NCBI GenBank assembly: GCA_964439835.1
Contig: CAYTPQ010000005.1
Span: 40,971-104,970, forward strand
Length of the DNA: 64,000 nucleotides
Direction: 5' to 3'
Origin: JAGNLM01 sp964439835
GTDB lineage: Bacteria > Pseudomonadota > Gammaproteobacteria > JAABTG01
The notes below the pieces were generated by a model, which made no database searches, was not told the origin of the DNA, and saw nothing but the letters and a program-made list of their open reading frames with translations. Every line of letters starts with the position of its first letter. Position 1 is the stretch's first letter. Shown here piece after piece: positions 24,858-32,825 of the stretch. The position numbers were made by a program, and so were the translations under genes.

Positions 24858-25463
24858 TCAGGCGAAGACGACCCAGGTCGTGGCGATGTACTTGACGCCG
24901 GCCTCCAGGGTCGCGCCCCGGTGCTCGTGGGTCCAGAAGGGTGGGAACAGCACCAACTTGCCCTCCTGCGGGCGGACCTTGACCCCCTGGAAGCGGAACT
25001 CAGTCTCGCCGCCGGGCCCGGGCACGTCGTTTAGGTACCAGACCGCCACGAGCTGACGGTAGCTGAACTCGTGGCTGCCGCCATCGATGTGCCAGTGGTA
25101 GAACTCGCCCGGCCGGGTGCGCTGGATGGCGTAGCCCATGTCCTTAAAGGGGCCCTTGAAGAAGGGGAATTCCTCGCGCACGCGGGTGAGTGCCCCGACC
25201 AGCGACCGGAATAGGGTCGCGTCCACGTCCTTCCACTCGGGCTTGTCGCTCACCGTCAGGTCGGTGGAGCGCTTGATGCCGAGGTCCTCCGTCGGGTTCT
25301 GGCCGATCCGCCCCTGGTACTGCTGCTCGGGGTGCGCCTCGAACCGGCGCACCATCTCGCGGCAGGATTCGGGCGGGAGGGCGTGGCGTACCTCGTAGAT
25401 GAAGCTCAGCGGCTTCACCTCCTCCAGCCGGTAGGAGGAGACGTCGGGCAAAGCCAGTTCCAC
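24858..25463 (-). CDS. Prolyl-4-hydroxylase-like 2OG-Fe(II) oxygenase
   Basis: A protein of about 201 residues with the double-stranded beta-helix of Fe(II)/2-oxoglutarate oxygenases. Metal ligands are His125-x-Asp127 (YHWHIDGG) and a distal His in FWTHEHRGATLEAGVKY, followed by a basic residue for 2-oxoglutarate. Strands RQLVAVWYLND and GGETEFRFQGVKVRPQEG flank it. I placed the start at the GTG at 25463, with GGAG nine bases upstream; the frame is open further but runs into the upstream gene. The target protein or metabolite is unknown. Confidence 0.8.
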   Translation of the reverse strand: MELALPDVSSYRLEEVKPLSFIYEVRHALPPESCREMVRRFEAHPEQQYQGRIGQNPTEDLGIKRSTDLTVSDKPEWKDVDATLFRSLVGALTRVREEFPFFKGPFKDMGYAIQRTRPGEFYHWHIDGGSHEFSYRQLVAVWYLNDVPGPGGETEFRFQGVKVRPQEGKLVLFPPFWTHEHRGATLEAGVKYIATTWVVFA

Positions 25464-25563
25464 GGCGATGGGCTCCGGGTGTCGCCAGTCGGCGGCGAAC
25501 GGCAGTATCCGGCGGCTCTCGAAGGGCCGGCAAGCTACCCGGAAGGGGTGCCCTACGGGCCCG

Positions 25564-26604
25564 TCAGCCGAGCCGACGGCCCTCCAAGTAGTCGGCGATG
25601 GCCGCCGGCCCGGCCCCATCGGCGTGTCGCGCCAGCGCGCCCTCGGCCGTCTCCAGCCAGTGGTCGCGGCCGGCACCCACGGCGGCGTCGAGCACGGACT
25701 CGTCGCCACGGCCCACCCACTCCCGGTAGGCCGAGAGCAGGCGCGGGAACAGGGCCTGCCGGTGGCCGCGCAGGTTCGCGAAGAAGAAGTGGATCGAGGC
25801 CTCCATACCCCTCCCGAGCAGCGCGGGCAGAGTGACCTGGCAGTCGGCAACCAGGTCTCGGACCGCCCGGAGGGGCATCTCCGCGCGGCTGTGGGCGAGG
25901 TCGACCAGCATCTCCGACCACCGATCGCCCAGCACCTTCCCGGCCCGGCCCTCGCCCACCTCGTGCAGGATGGTCGGCTCGATCTCGTCGTCCGTCATCC
26001 GGTCCAGCGCCAGTTCCGGATCCCGGTCGAACGGGTAGCTCGCCACGGCGCGCCCCATGGGGTTGTCCGGGCGCTGCTGCCAACGCCACTCCTCGACCCG
26101 CTCCCACAGCAACCGGCGCAGCGAGTCCCGGCGCACGAACACCGTGCCCCCGCGCAGCATGGCGGGCGGCGCGCTCAGGTCCCGGGCCAGCTCGCGCCCG
26201 GAGACGAGCACATCCAGGTCGTCCCGGCGTTCGCACCGCAGGAGGGTACCGAGGAAGAAGTGCGGCTTGACGAAGCGGCCGTAGCCCGCGCTGTAGACCA
26301 AGCCTTCCGGCACCAGCGCCCGGTTCACCGCCTCAGCGTCGAAGGGGTCGTAACAGCCTTCGCCGACGGGCAGGCACTCGAAGTCCTCCGGCTCCAGTGA
26401 CTCCCACCTTCGCTCGCGGGCGACCACCCACTCCCCGAGCTCGTCCCCGGGCAGCGGCTGGCTCAACGGCAAGCCCTTCTCCCATCGGAACAGCTCACGC
26501 ATCTTCAGGAGGTACACGCACAGGGTGTAGTCCCTCGCGTGGCGGGCGTCCGAGAGGTCGCAGTTGCGCCGAACCGCCTCGCTGATCGCCTGAACGTCGT
26601 GCAT
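25564..26604 (-). CDS. Conserved protein of unknown function (possibly Sfum_1244 family)
   Basis: A 346-residue cytoplasmic protein with no recognised catalytic motif. It opens MHDVQAISEAVRRNCDLSDA, then RHARDYTLCVYLLKMRELFRWE, which I associate with the uncharacterised family labelled Sfum_1244, from memory. The protein is mostly helical with few cysteines. An ATG further upstream (26670) lacks a ribosome-binding site, whereas GGAGAGG precedes 26604. It is divergent from the 185-residue gene at 26737 and heads a run with the 2OG oxygenase and pseudo-receiver genes. Confidence 0.75.
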   Translation of the reverse strand: MHDVQAISEAVRRNCDLSDARHARDYTLCVYLLKMRELFRWEKGLPLSQPLPGDELGEWVVARERRWESLEPEDFECLPVGEGCYDPFDAEAVNRALVPEGLVYSAGYGRFVKPHFFLGTLLRCERRDDLDVLVSGRELARDLSAPPAMLRGGTVFVRRDSLRRLLWERVEEWRWQQRPDNPMGRAVASYPFDRDPELALDRMTDDEIEPTILHEVGEGRAGKVLGDRWSEMLVDLAHSRAEMPLRAVRDLVADCQVTLPALLGRGMEASIHFFFANLRGHRQALFPRLLSAYREWVGRGDESVLDAAVGAGRDHWLETAEGALARHADGAGPAAIADYLEGRRLG

Positions 26605-26736
26605 GATCGCCTCTCCGGAGTCTCCGCCCAGTTGCAGCGCGGGCCATTCCCGACGAAAATAGTCTGACATCCAACGTACCACGACCGGACCCGGTCCGCC
26701 AGCGGCGGACGCGGGAGCGAACGGGAGGTTCGGCCC

Positions 26737-27294
26737 ATGCCCATTGGACGGCTGAAGAACACCTGGCGCGACGACCGCGAGCGCTCGATCGACGAGGTGG
26801 CAGGCGCGCTGGCCTACATCGTCTGGAAGATCGCGCTGGAGAGCGCGAAGGACCTGCACCGGGAGGGTTACGAGTACGACGAGTCCGACCCCAAGCGGGC
26901 GGCGGTGATCGCCGAGTTCGTCGCGTTCCTGGTCCAGTCGACGGACCGGATGGTGTACGGGACCCTCTCCGACACGGACCGCCACGATCTGATCAACGCG
27001 CTCGGTCGGCGCCTCGCCGACCAGGTTCAGGACAACCTGACCGACCTGTTCGGGCCGGGGGACTACCGCGCCCCCTTCATCGAGACGCTGAACGAGCGGC
27101 TGGCCGATTACTCGGAGCTGGGCTTCGAGGACGGGCGCCCGGGTTACGACTTCTTGCGCTACTTCGGCTCACGGGTGCTGAAGATCATGGGCGAGACCCA
27201 GACCAACAAGTGGGTGATCGACCAGATCATGGACCGCTCGGGCCCGGATGCGGCGAAGCACCTGGCGAAGAGCGTCCACAACCTCCTTGCCTGA
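26737..27294 (+). CDS. Conserved helical protein of unknown function, 185 aa
   Basis: A 185-residue soluble protein I do not recognise. It begins MPIGRLKNTWRDDRERSIDE and looks almost entirely helical and acidic, e.g. AVIAEFVAFLVQSTDRMVYG and KWVIDQIMDRSGPDAAKHLA. No cysteine, nucleotide motif or membrane segment is seen. A GGGAGG lies nine bases before the ATG. It is divergently placed to the gene at 25564-26604 across 132 bases, and followed by a family B repeat. The coding composition is convincing even though the function is not. Confidence 0.75.
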   Translation: MPIGRLKNTWRDDRERSIDEVAGALAYIVWKIALESAKDLHREGYEYDESDPKRAAVIAEFVAFLVQSTDRMVYGTLSDTDRHDLINALGRRLADQVQDNLTDLFGPGDYRAPFIETLNERLADYSELGFEDGRPGYDFLRYFGSRVLKIMGETQTNKWVIDQIMDRSGPDAAKHLAKSVHNLLA

Positions 27295-27349
27295 GCCTGC
27301 GAAGAAATCGCAGCCACCGAGCTCGAAAGCGCCTGGCGGGTATGGCTTT

Positions 27350-27417
27350 GCGGGACCGTCTGACGCCAGGGACGGCGGCAGACGAGCCTACAGGGATGTA
27401 CTTGCGGCGTGTCCCGC
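27350..27417. repeat. Palindromic repeat, family B, core copy
   Basis: A 68-base element from GCGGGACCGTCTGACGCCAG to GTGTCCCGC. Inner inverted pair CGTCTGACGCC / GGCGGCAGACG (imperfect) is followed by AGCCTACAGGGATGTACTTG. It lies between convergent genes (27294 and 27476). It has no long outer arms, unlike the copy at 23802. Short open frames through it are not genes. Confidence 0.85.
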
Positions 27418-27475
27418 GGTGCCATATCCGTCAGGCGCCTCGCCACGAATCGGCCGGCGATTTCTTAATTCGGTC

Positions 27476-28015
27476 TCACACCAACCTGGCGCTGGCGATG
27501 TCCATGGCCGCGAACCGCTCCCGCAGCCAGCGCCAGAGGGTGCGGCGCACGAACTGCTCCATCCCCGAGGCGGCCGGCTGCTTCTGCAGGGAGGTGAGGA
27601 GCAGCCCGACCTTCAGGGTGTCGGGGGTGTAGTGGCGGGCGAGCTGGGCGAGGGCGTCGGGGTGGCTCGGGCGCACGGAGGGCAGCGTGAACGCCACCGG
27701 CTGCACCGACTCCACCTCGACCCGTGAGAATACCTGCCGCAGCCGGCGCTTGACCTCGTCCCGGGACAGCTCGCCCGCGAGCCAGGCCAGGTTGGTCGCC
27801 GCGTCCAGCAGGCCCTCCTCGATTCCCCCTACCTCGCGGAAGTAACCGAGCGCCGGGTAGTAGCCGAGGCCTTCGCGGCGGACGTAGGCGTCTACGGCCG
27901 TCGCCAGCTCCGCGCCTACCAGGTCGGGGGTGGCAGCGGCGTGGCGCTCAAGGACCTCGGGGGAGACCGTCACCACCAGGTGAGCGGCGACCGTGACGAA
28001 GTGCAGCGGGACCAT
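27476..28015 (-). CDS. Protein of unknown function in the MoxR/VWA/DsrS operon
   Basis: A 179-residue protein I do not recognise. The N-terminus MVPLHFVTVAAHLVVTVSPE is mildly hydrophobic but looks like a beta strand plus helix rather than a signal peptide. The middle (GYYPALGYFREVGGIEEGLL) and the end (GMEQFVRRTLWRWLRERFAA) are helical. No cysteine is present. Its ATG lies three bases from the end of the dsrS-like gene, so it is the last gene of a four-gene operon and probably works with it. Confidence 0.75.
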   Translation of the reverse strand: MVPLHFVTVAAHLVVTVSPEVLERHAAATPDLVGAELATAVDAYVRREGLGYYPALGYFREVGGIEEGLLDAATNLAWLAGELSRDEVKRRLRQVFSRVEVESVQPVAFTLPSVRPSHPDALAQLARHYTPDTLKVGLLLTSLQKQPAASGMEQFVRRTLWRWLRERFAAMDIASARLV

Positions 28016-28018
28016 GGC

Positions 28019-29146
28019 TCAGGCGGCCCTCCCGCGCAGGGTGGCGATGCGGCGCAGGATCGGCGCCGCCACCGGCTCGAGCCGCTGGCGCATCAGCGAC
28101 CCGATCGCGGAGGTCCGCGAGAAGACCGGACGGACGATTGGGTAGCCCAGGCGCGAGAGCAGCAGCAGGGCTCGCACCTCTTCGCCGAGGCGGGGCGCCG
28201 CGGCGAGGACCTCCGCCGCCGGCGAAGGCGCGGCCTCGGCACAGAGGGCCTCCACTTCGGCGAGGACGCCGTCCAGATCCGCCTCGGGGTCACCCGGCGG
28301 CCGGGCCTCGCCGAGCCGGGAGGCGACCGCATCGAGCAGCAGGTTCACCACGTCCTGATTGGCGGGGCGCCGCAGGACGTCGGCGGCGGTCCGCAAAAAG
28401 GTCTGACCCGGCCCGCCGATCGCCCACCGCAGCATGCGGGCACAGGGGTTGCCGGCCTCCGCCAGCCGGTCGAGCGCCGGGGCGACCTCCTCCAGATCCG
28501 CCCGAGCCGACTCGGGCTCGGGCAGGGTATCGGGCTCCCCGAGCAGGAAGCCCACGTGGTAGGCGTTCTTCTGCCTGCCCTTCTCCCACAGGGCAACCCG
28601 GGTCTCGGGGCCGATCAGGCCCGGCTGGAGGACGAGACGCACCGAGTCGATGACGTCGCGCGCCTCCTCCTCGAACGGCAGGTGCTCGACCAGGGCCGCC
28701 GCCAGCTGGGGCCCCATGGCGCCGTGGACCACCGCCTCGCGCTCGAGCATGCGCCGGGCGTTTTCGGCGGTGGGCATCGCCCACCAGGCCCGCCGGGCCA
28801 GCTCGTCGGTGAGTCCCGCGGCATGCACCACGGCGACGACGGCCTCGGGCTCGCCCAAGAGTAGCAGCTGATCAAGGTTGTCCGAACGGGCCTGGCCCAT
28901 GCGGGTCCAGCGGCGCAGGTACACCGGGTACCCGCCGGGCGAGCCGAGGACGTGCCCGGAGATCAGCTCTCGCACGCGGCGCAGGTAGAGGTCCTCCCGG
29001 CAGTTCGGGCGCAGGGGTACCCTGGCCTCGCCACGCTCGGCGAGTGCGTACACGGCCATCGACGACTCGTCGATCCGGATCGCCTGGGGGCGGCTGGCCA
29101 AGAGCACGTTCAGGCGCAAGGTGTCCTCGGGGGCCAGGAGGTCCAC
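28019..29146 (-). CDS. dsrS: DsrS-like sulfur metabolism protein
   Basis: A 375-residue soluble protein (about 41 kDa, the size reported for Allochromatium vinosum DsrS). Stretches I associate with DsrS are LRLNVLLASRPQAIRIDESS, ISGHVLGSPGGYPVYLRRWT and ARRAWWAMPTAENARRMLER. DsrS is cytoplasmic and its molecular role is not settled. In A. vinosum it lies at the end of the dsr operon; here it is 23 kb away, with GTG start four bases after a VWA-domain gene. Identification is from memory of the family, so moderate certainty. Confidence 0.65.
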   Translation of the reverse strand: MDLLAPEDTLRLNVLLASRPQAIRIDESSMAVYALAERGEARVPLRPNCREDLYLRRVRELISGHVLGSPGGYPVYLRRWTRMGQARSDNLDQLLLLGEPEAVVAVVHAAGLTDELARRAWWAMPTAENARRMLEREAVVHGAMGPQLAAALVEHLPFEEEARDVIDSVRLVLQPGLIGPETRVALWEKGRQKNAYHVGFLLGEPDTLPEPESARADLEEVAPALDRLAEAGNPCARMLRWAIGGPGQTFLRTAADVLRRPANQDVVNLLLDAVASRLGEARPPGDPEADLDGVLAEVEALCAEAAPSPAAEVLAAAPRLGEEVRALLLLSRLGYPIVRPVFSRTSAIGSLMRQRLEPVAAPILRRIATLRGRAA

Positions 29147-29149
29147 GGC

Positions 29150-30415
29150 TCAGTTCAACTGGACGCGCTGGCCCCAGGGCACACGGCCTCGCCCTTTCAC
29201 CAGCCAGATCACAGGGAAGGTCGGCTCCTTCTTAGGGAACTCGCCCTCGGCGTCGGTGAAGTAGAGCAGCAGGTCGGGCTGACGCCCGCGCCGTTCCACG
29301 AAGCGGAACACCGGGACGAAACTCGTGCCGCCGCCACCGCGCAGCTCGCGGGGCAGGCGCACCTCCTGCCAGGGCTCGAATTCCCAGGGGCACTCCGGGG
29401 CCAGGTCCGCGTCGCAGGCCAGCAGGGTCAGGTGGGCCCGGACCTGCCCCTTCAGGGCGTCGACCTCGGCCATGAAGCTCTCGAGCTCCTCCCGGCCGAT
29501 CGAGCCGCTCGTGTCCACCGCCACCACCACGTCGACCTGGGCACTGCGCAGGCTCGGCAGTATCGCGTCGCCCTCGCGCCGGTTGGACGGCCGCAGATAG
29601 CTGTAGTCGTCGCGCGCCGCCGCGGTGAAGTAGCGGGCCAACAGCATCCGCCAGGGCAGTTGCGGCTGCAGCAGGTGGTCCACCAGGCGGGCCATGGCCC
29701 CGTCGAGCTTGCCGGCCTGCATCGCCTGCTGGGCCGCTCCGGCGAGGCGCTGCTGCCACTGCACCCGCAGGGTCTCCCGCTCGTCGGGCGTGAGCGGCCG
29801 CGGCGCGTTGGACCCCTCGTCCGGCGGGGGCTCCGGCCGTCCACCACCGCCCCCGCCCGCCTGGGGCTGCGACCCCGGCGGCGGCTCGCCCTCCCCGCCC
29901 GAGCCGCCCTGGCCGCCGGGAGGGGCTTCGGGCGGCGGCGAGCCCTGCTGCCCACCGTCCGAGGAGTCCTGATCAAAGACGTGTTGATCGAGGGTCTCGG
30001 TCTCGTCCTGCTCGTCGAGCAGCGGGTAGATCTCCTCCGCGGTCATGCCCCGGTAGTCGTCCAGGACCAGGGCATCGGGCGGCGGCGACAGGCCCTCGTC
30101 AATCAGGAGGGGGTTAATGGCCAGGTCGCAGGCCAGGTCCCAGCGGCGCCGAACCCGGTGCTGGCGGCGGGCGAAGTGCGAGAGGGCGCAGTGCAGCGCC
30201 AGGTGGGCCAGCAGGAACTGGGTCTGCCCGAGCGACAAGGCCTCCACGTAGCGCGGGTTGTAGTACAGCTTGCGGGCGTCGGTGGCCGCCGTCGTGCACC
30301 ACTGCCCGCGCGCCTCCTCGAGCGGCAGCCGCAGCGCCAGCGCACCCAGGAAAGGCCGATCCAGGATCAGCCGGGTGCGGGCGGCACAGAGCTTCTCTTC
30401 GAGGTCCTCAGCCAA
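29150..30415 (-). CDS. VWA-domain / DUF2201 metallopeptidase-like protein
   Basis: A protein of about 421 residues. The N-terminal DUF2201-type putative metallopeptidase region carries AHLALHCALSHFARR (about 70-84), a histidine-rich helix. Residues about 150-200 are a low-complexity Gly/Pro/Gln/Glu linker. The C-terminal half is a von Willebrand A-like domain with the MIDAS motif VDTSGS (about 301-306). Partners of MoxR ATPases often have this architecture. I chose a TTG start at 30415; the longer frame would run into a hairpin repeat (30443-30527). It ends three bases before the dsrS-like gene. Confidence 0.85.
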   Translation of the reverse strand: MAEDLEEKLCAARTRLILDRPFLGALALRLPLEEARGQWCTTAATDARKLYYNPRYVEALSLGQTQFLLAHLALHCALSHFARRQHRVRRRWDLACDLAINPLLIDEGLSPPPDALVLDDYRGMTAEEIYPLLDEQDETETLDQHVFDQDSSDGGQQGSPPPEAPPGGQGGSGGEGEPPPGSQPQAGGGGGGRPEPPPDEGSNAPRPLTPDERETLRVQWQQRLAGAAQQAMQAGKLDGAMARLVDHLLQPQLPWRMLLARYFTAAARDDYSYLRPSNRREGDAILPSLRSAQVDVVVAVDTSGSIGREELESFMAEVDALKGQVRAHLTLLACDADLAPECPWEFEPWQEVRLPRELRGGGGTSFVPVFRFVERRGRQPDLLLYFTDAEGEFPKKEPTFPVIWLVKGRGRVPWGQRVQLN

Positions 30416-30442
30416 CGCACAGCCCCAAGTTCGATCAACGTT

Positions 30443-30527
30443 CAACCACGAAGAACACAAAGAAGCAACTGGATGTTCGGAGGACGCTGTTCCTCATGCC
30501 CTTCTACACTTCGTGTTCTTAGTGGCT
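30443..30527. repeat. Hairpin repeat, family A (CACGAAG-type arms)
   Basis: The left arm AACCACGAAGAACACAAAGA (30444-30463) is opposed by CACTTCGTGTTCTTAGTGGC (30507-30526). It lies between the MoxR and VWA genes of one operon, where it could lower distal expression. It is unusually AT-rich for the window. Confidence 0.7.
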
Positions 30528-30541
30528 CATCCTTAACCACC

Positions 30542-31588
30542 TTACGACTCGTAGAGCATGACCCCGGCGACCCGGTTGGCCCAGGTCGCGAACTCGGGGA
30601 CCTCGAAGATCGGCTGGCCGATCGCGCGGTAGAGGTCGGAGACCAGCATCACCCCCATCTCCCGCTGCGGGAATCGCCCCGCGTAGTCGAGCACCCGCCC
30701 CAGCACCTGCCGGACCTCCGGGCTCCCTTTCGCCCGGATCGCCCGCCCGACCAGGGAGGACGCCACCGCGTACTGAAGGTCCACCTCGCGCGGCACCGGC
30801 ACTTCGTCCCCGCGCAGGATCGCGTCCAGGTCCGGCAGGTGGTCCAGGTTGTCGACGAACGCCTTCAGCTCCACCCCTGCCGCGGGCCCGACACAGGCCT
30901 GCAGCGTGCCGAGCAGGAGGTCCGGGTACTCGCCAAACTTCTGCAGCGCCCGGTGGGCGAACTCCCAGGAGCGCGGCGAGGGGAAGGCGACGGGGTTGTG
31001 GGCCGGGTCGAAGTCGAACAGCAACTCGGGCCGGAAGCGCAGGAAGGCGATCACCCGCTCGTCCACCCCGGTGGCATAGGCCCATGCCACCCAGTCGTCC
31101 AGGTTGACCTCGAACTCGAAGTGGGAGAACCGGTTCGCCAGCGGCGCGGGCATGCTGTAGGTCACGCCCCGGTCGCCCTGGCGGTTGCCGGCGGCAAAGA
31201 TCGCCCAGCCTGCAGGCACCTCGTAGGCGCCGAGCCGACGGTCCAGGATCAACTGGTAGGCCGCCGCGGATACCGTCGGCGGCGCCGAGGTGATCTCGTC
31301 CAGGAACAGCACCCCCTCCGGCCCGTGGCGCCGGGCGTCCGGCAGGATCGCGGGCACCGCCCACTCCACCAGCTCACCCGAGCGGAAGGGGATGCCGCGC
31401 AGATCGCTCGGCTCCATCTGGGAGAGCCGGATGTCAATCATCGGCGCACCATGTCGCGCCGCGACCTGGGCAACCACCTGGGACTTGCCGATGCCGGGCG
31501 GACCCCACAGCATCACCGGCGTGTGGTGCCCCTCGCGGGTGCTCCGGAACTCCCGGTCCAGGACTGCGCTGAGCTGAGCGGGACGCAT
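30542..31588 (-). CDS. MoxR-family AAA+ ATPase
   Basis: A 348-residue AAA+ ATPase. Walker A is GPPGIGKS (29-36), Walker B VLFLDE (93-98) and sensor 1 is the Asn of AAGNRQGD (132-139). MoxR proteins act as chaperones that insert metals or activate enzymes together with VWA-domain partners; the VWA gene lies directly downstream, after a repeat. The gene heads an operon with the VWA protein, a DsrS-like protein and a 179-residue unknown. This context suggests a maturation role tied to sulfur oxidation, which is inference. Confidence 0.92.
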   Translation of the reverse strand: MRPAQLSAVLDREFRSTREGHHTPVMLWGPPGIGKSQVVAQVAARHGAPMIDIRLSQMEPSDLRGIPFRSGELVEWAVPAILPDARRHGPEGVLFLDEITSAPPTVSAAAYQLILDRRLGAYEVPAGWAIFAAGNRQGDRGVTYSMPAPLANRFSHFEFEVNLDDWVAWAYATGVDERVIAFLRFRPELLFDFDPAHNPVAFPSPRSWEFAHRALQKFGEYPDLLLGTLQACVGPAAGVELKAFVDNLDHLPDLDAILRGDEVPVPREVDLQYAVASSLVGRAIRAKGSPEVRQVLGRVLDYAGRFPQREMGVMLVSDLYRAIGQPIFEVPEFATWANRVAGVMLYES

Positions 31589-31789
31589 GGCGTGGTTCCC
31601 TCACGGAGCGGGGCCGGCCGCTGCGAGCACATCCCGCGCGGGCGCCCCGGATGACTAGCTTAGGGGCCGGCGCCGAGTGATTCCACTGGACCCAGCGGGG
31701 CTTTACCTTGCCTCCGGGTGGCCCCTGTGAAAGAATTCGGCAATTCGATCATGACCCTGTCCACGGATCTCGCACACAGGAGAGCGACC

Positions 31790-31987
31790 ATGGCGAACCC
31801 CTACTACGAAGCCGTCGACCAGATGGAGAAGATGGGCGTCGAGGACGAGTACATCCAGGGCTGGGAGTCCGGCTACCTCGGCATGCCGCAGCGTGAGGAG
31901 CAGCGCCTGACCGAGGCCTACGAGGCGGGGTACGCCGACGGCAAGTCCCGCAGCACGGCGAACTTCGCGAACTGGGTCAAGAAGTAG
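31790..31987 (+). CDS. Small conserved acidic protein, unknown function
   Basis: A 65-residue soluble protein, MANPYYEAVDQMEKMGVEDE at its start and EAYEAGYADGKSRSTANFAN near its end. The ATG at 31790 is preceded by AGGAGAG, which decides this start over an upstream Met in frame. Rich in Tyr, Glu and Gly, with two GY motifs; no cysteine or membrane segment. A strong UUCG-loop terminator follows 24 bases after the stop, so it is probably a monocistronic, well-expressed gene. I do not recognise its function. Confidence 0.78.
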   Translation: MANPYYEAVDQMEKMGVEDEYIQGWESGYLGMPQREEQRLTEAYEAGYADGKSRSTANFANWVKK

Positions 31988-32011
31988 CCGCCCGGGACAC
32001 ACAGGGTTTGC

Positions 32012-32040
32012 GAGCGGGCCTTCGGGCCCGCTCTGCGTTT
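32012..32040 (+). terminator. UUCG-tetraloop terminator
   Basis: GAGCGGGCC-TTCG-GGCCCGCTC: a perfect 9-bp stem (32012-32020 with 32025-32033) closed by a cUUCGg tetraloop, followed by tgcgttt. It starts 24 bases after the stop of the 65-residue gene. The T-run is short, so efficiency is uncertain, but the hairpin is very stable. Confidence 0.8.
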
Positions 32041-32131
32041 CGGGGCCCGCCTGGACCCGCGGGCCGCGCGCTGTAACAATTTCCCGAGGGACGCCATCCG
32101 CGTTCTGTCTCGCCAAGGGAGCGGGTCCGCC

Positions 32132-32398
32132 ATGCCGGAAGTCGTCGTCTACCTGACGCAGCACTGCCCCTACTGTATCCGCGCCCAGATGCTGCTGGAC
32201 CGCAAGGGCGTGGCGTACCGCGTGATCGACGTCGGCGGAGAGCCCAGGCTGTGGGCGGAGATGGAGGCGCGCAGCCGGCGCAGCACCGTGCCGCAGATCT
32301 TCATCGGCGACTACCACGTGGGGGGGTTCGACGACATGGCGGCCCTGGACGCAGAAGGCCGTCTCGACCCCCTGCTCGGGCTCGGCGGGGCCGCGTGA
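32132..32398 (+). CDS. grxC: Glutaredoxin 3
   Basis: An 88-residue dithiol glutaredoxin of the GrxC class, reducing disulfides and protein-glutathione mixed disulfides in the cytoplasm. The active site is Cys12-Pro-Tyr-Cys15; the glutathione-binding TVPQIFIGDYHVGGFDD (about 52-68) is intact. Its stop overlaps the start of the Hsp15-like gene by four bases (GTGA). In many gammaproteobacteria grxC lies between a rhodanese gene and secB; in this window that slot (37010-37129) is empty. Confidence 0.95.
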   Translation: MPEVVVYLTQHCPYCIRAQMLLDRKGVAYRVIDVGGEPRLWAEMEARSRRSTVPQIFIGDYHVGGFDDMAALDAEGRLDPLLGLGGAA

Positions 32399-32814
32399 GC
32401 GAGCGACCCCGGGGCGGCCAGACCGCGCCGGCCGCCGAGCCGGACCAGAGGCTCGACAAGTGGCTCTGGGTGGCGCGGTTCTTCAAGACCCGCTCGCTCG
32501 CCGCCGAGGCGGCCGAGGGCGGGCGGGTACATGTCGACGGCCAGCGGGCCAAGCCCTCCCGCGCGGTGCGCCCCGGCTGCCGGGTGCGGATCGGCAAGGG
32601 CGACGTGGAGGTCGAGGTCGTGGTGCGAGGCCTCGCCGCCCAGCGGCGCCCCTTCGCGGAGGCGTCGCAGCTCTACGAGGAGACCGAGGCCAGTCGGCAG
32701 GCCCGTGAGCTCGCCGCCGCGGAGCGCCGGAGCGCCCCCCGTCGAGAGGCGGGTGCCGGTCGCCCGACCAAGCGCGACCGCCGCCAGATGGACCGCGTCA
32801 CCGGCAAGGCCTGA
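32395..32814 (+). CDS. hslR: Hsp15-type RNA-binding S4 domain protein
   Basis: A 139-residue protein with an N-terminal S4 domain: RLDKWLWVARFFKTRSLAAE then GGRVHVDGQRAKPSRAV, as in heat-shock protein 15. Hsp15 binds stalled 50S subunits carrying nascent peptide-tRNA. The C-terminal tail (about 105-139) is Arg/Lys-rich and disordered, typical of the family. The GTG start overlaps the grxC stop. A predicted link to heat shock or redox stress comes from this coupling and is inference. Confidence 0.9.
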   Translation: MSERPRGGQTAPAAEPDQRLDKWLWVARFFKTRSLAAEAAEGGRVHVDGQRAKPSRAVRPGCRVRIGKGDVEVEVVVRGLAAQRRPFAEASQLYEETEASRQARELAAAERRSAPRREAGAGRPTKRDRRQMDRVTGKA

Positions 32815-32825
32815 GCCGGACGGCC

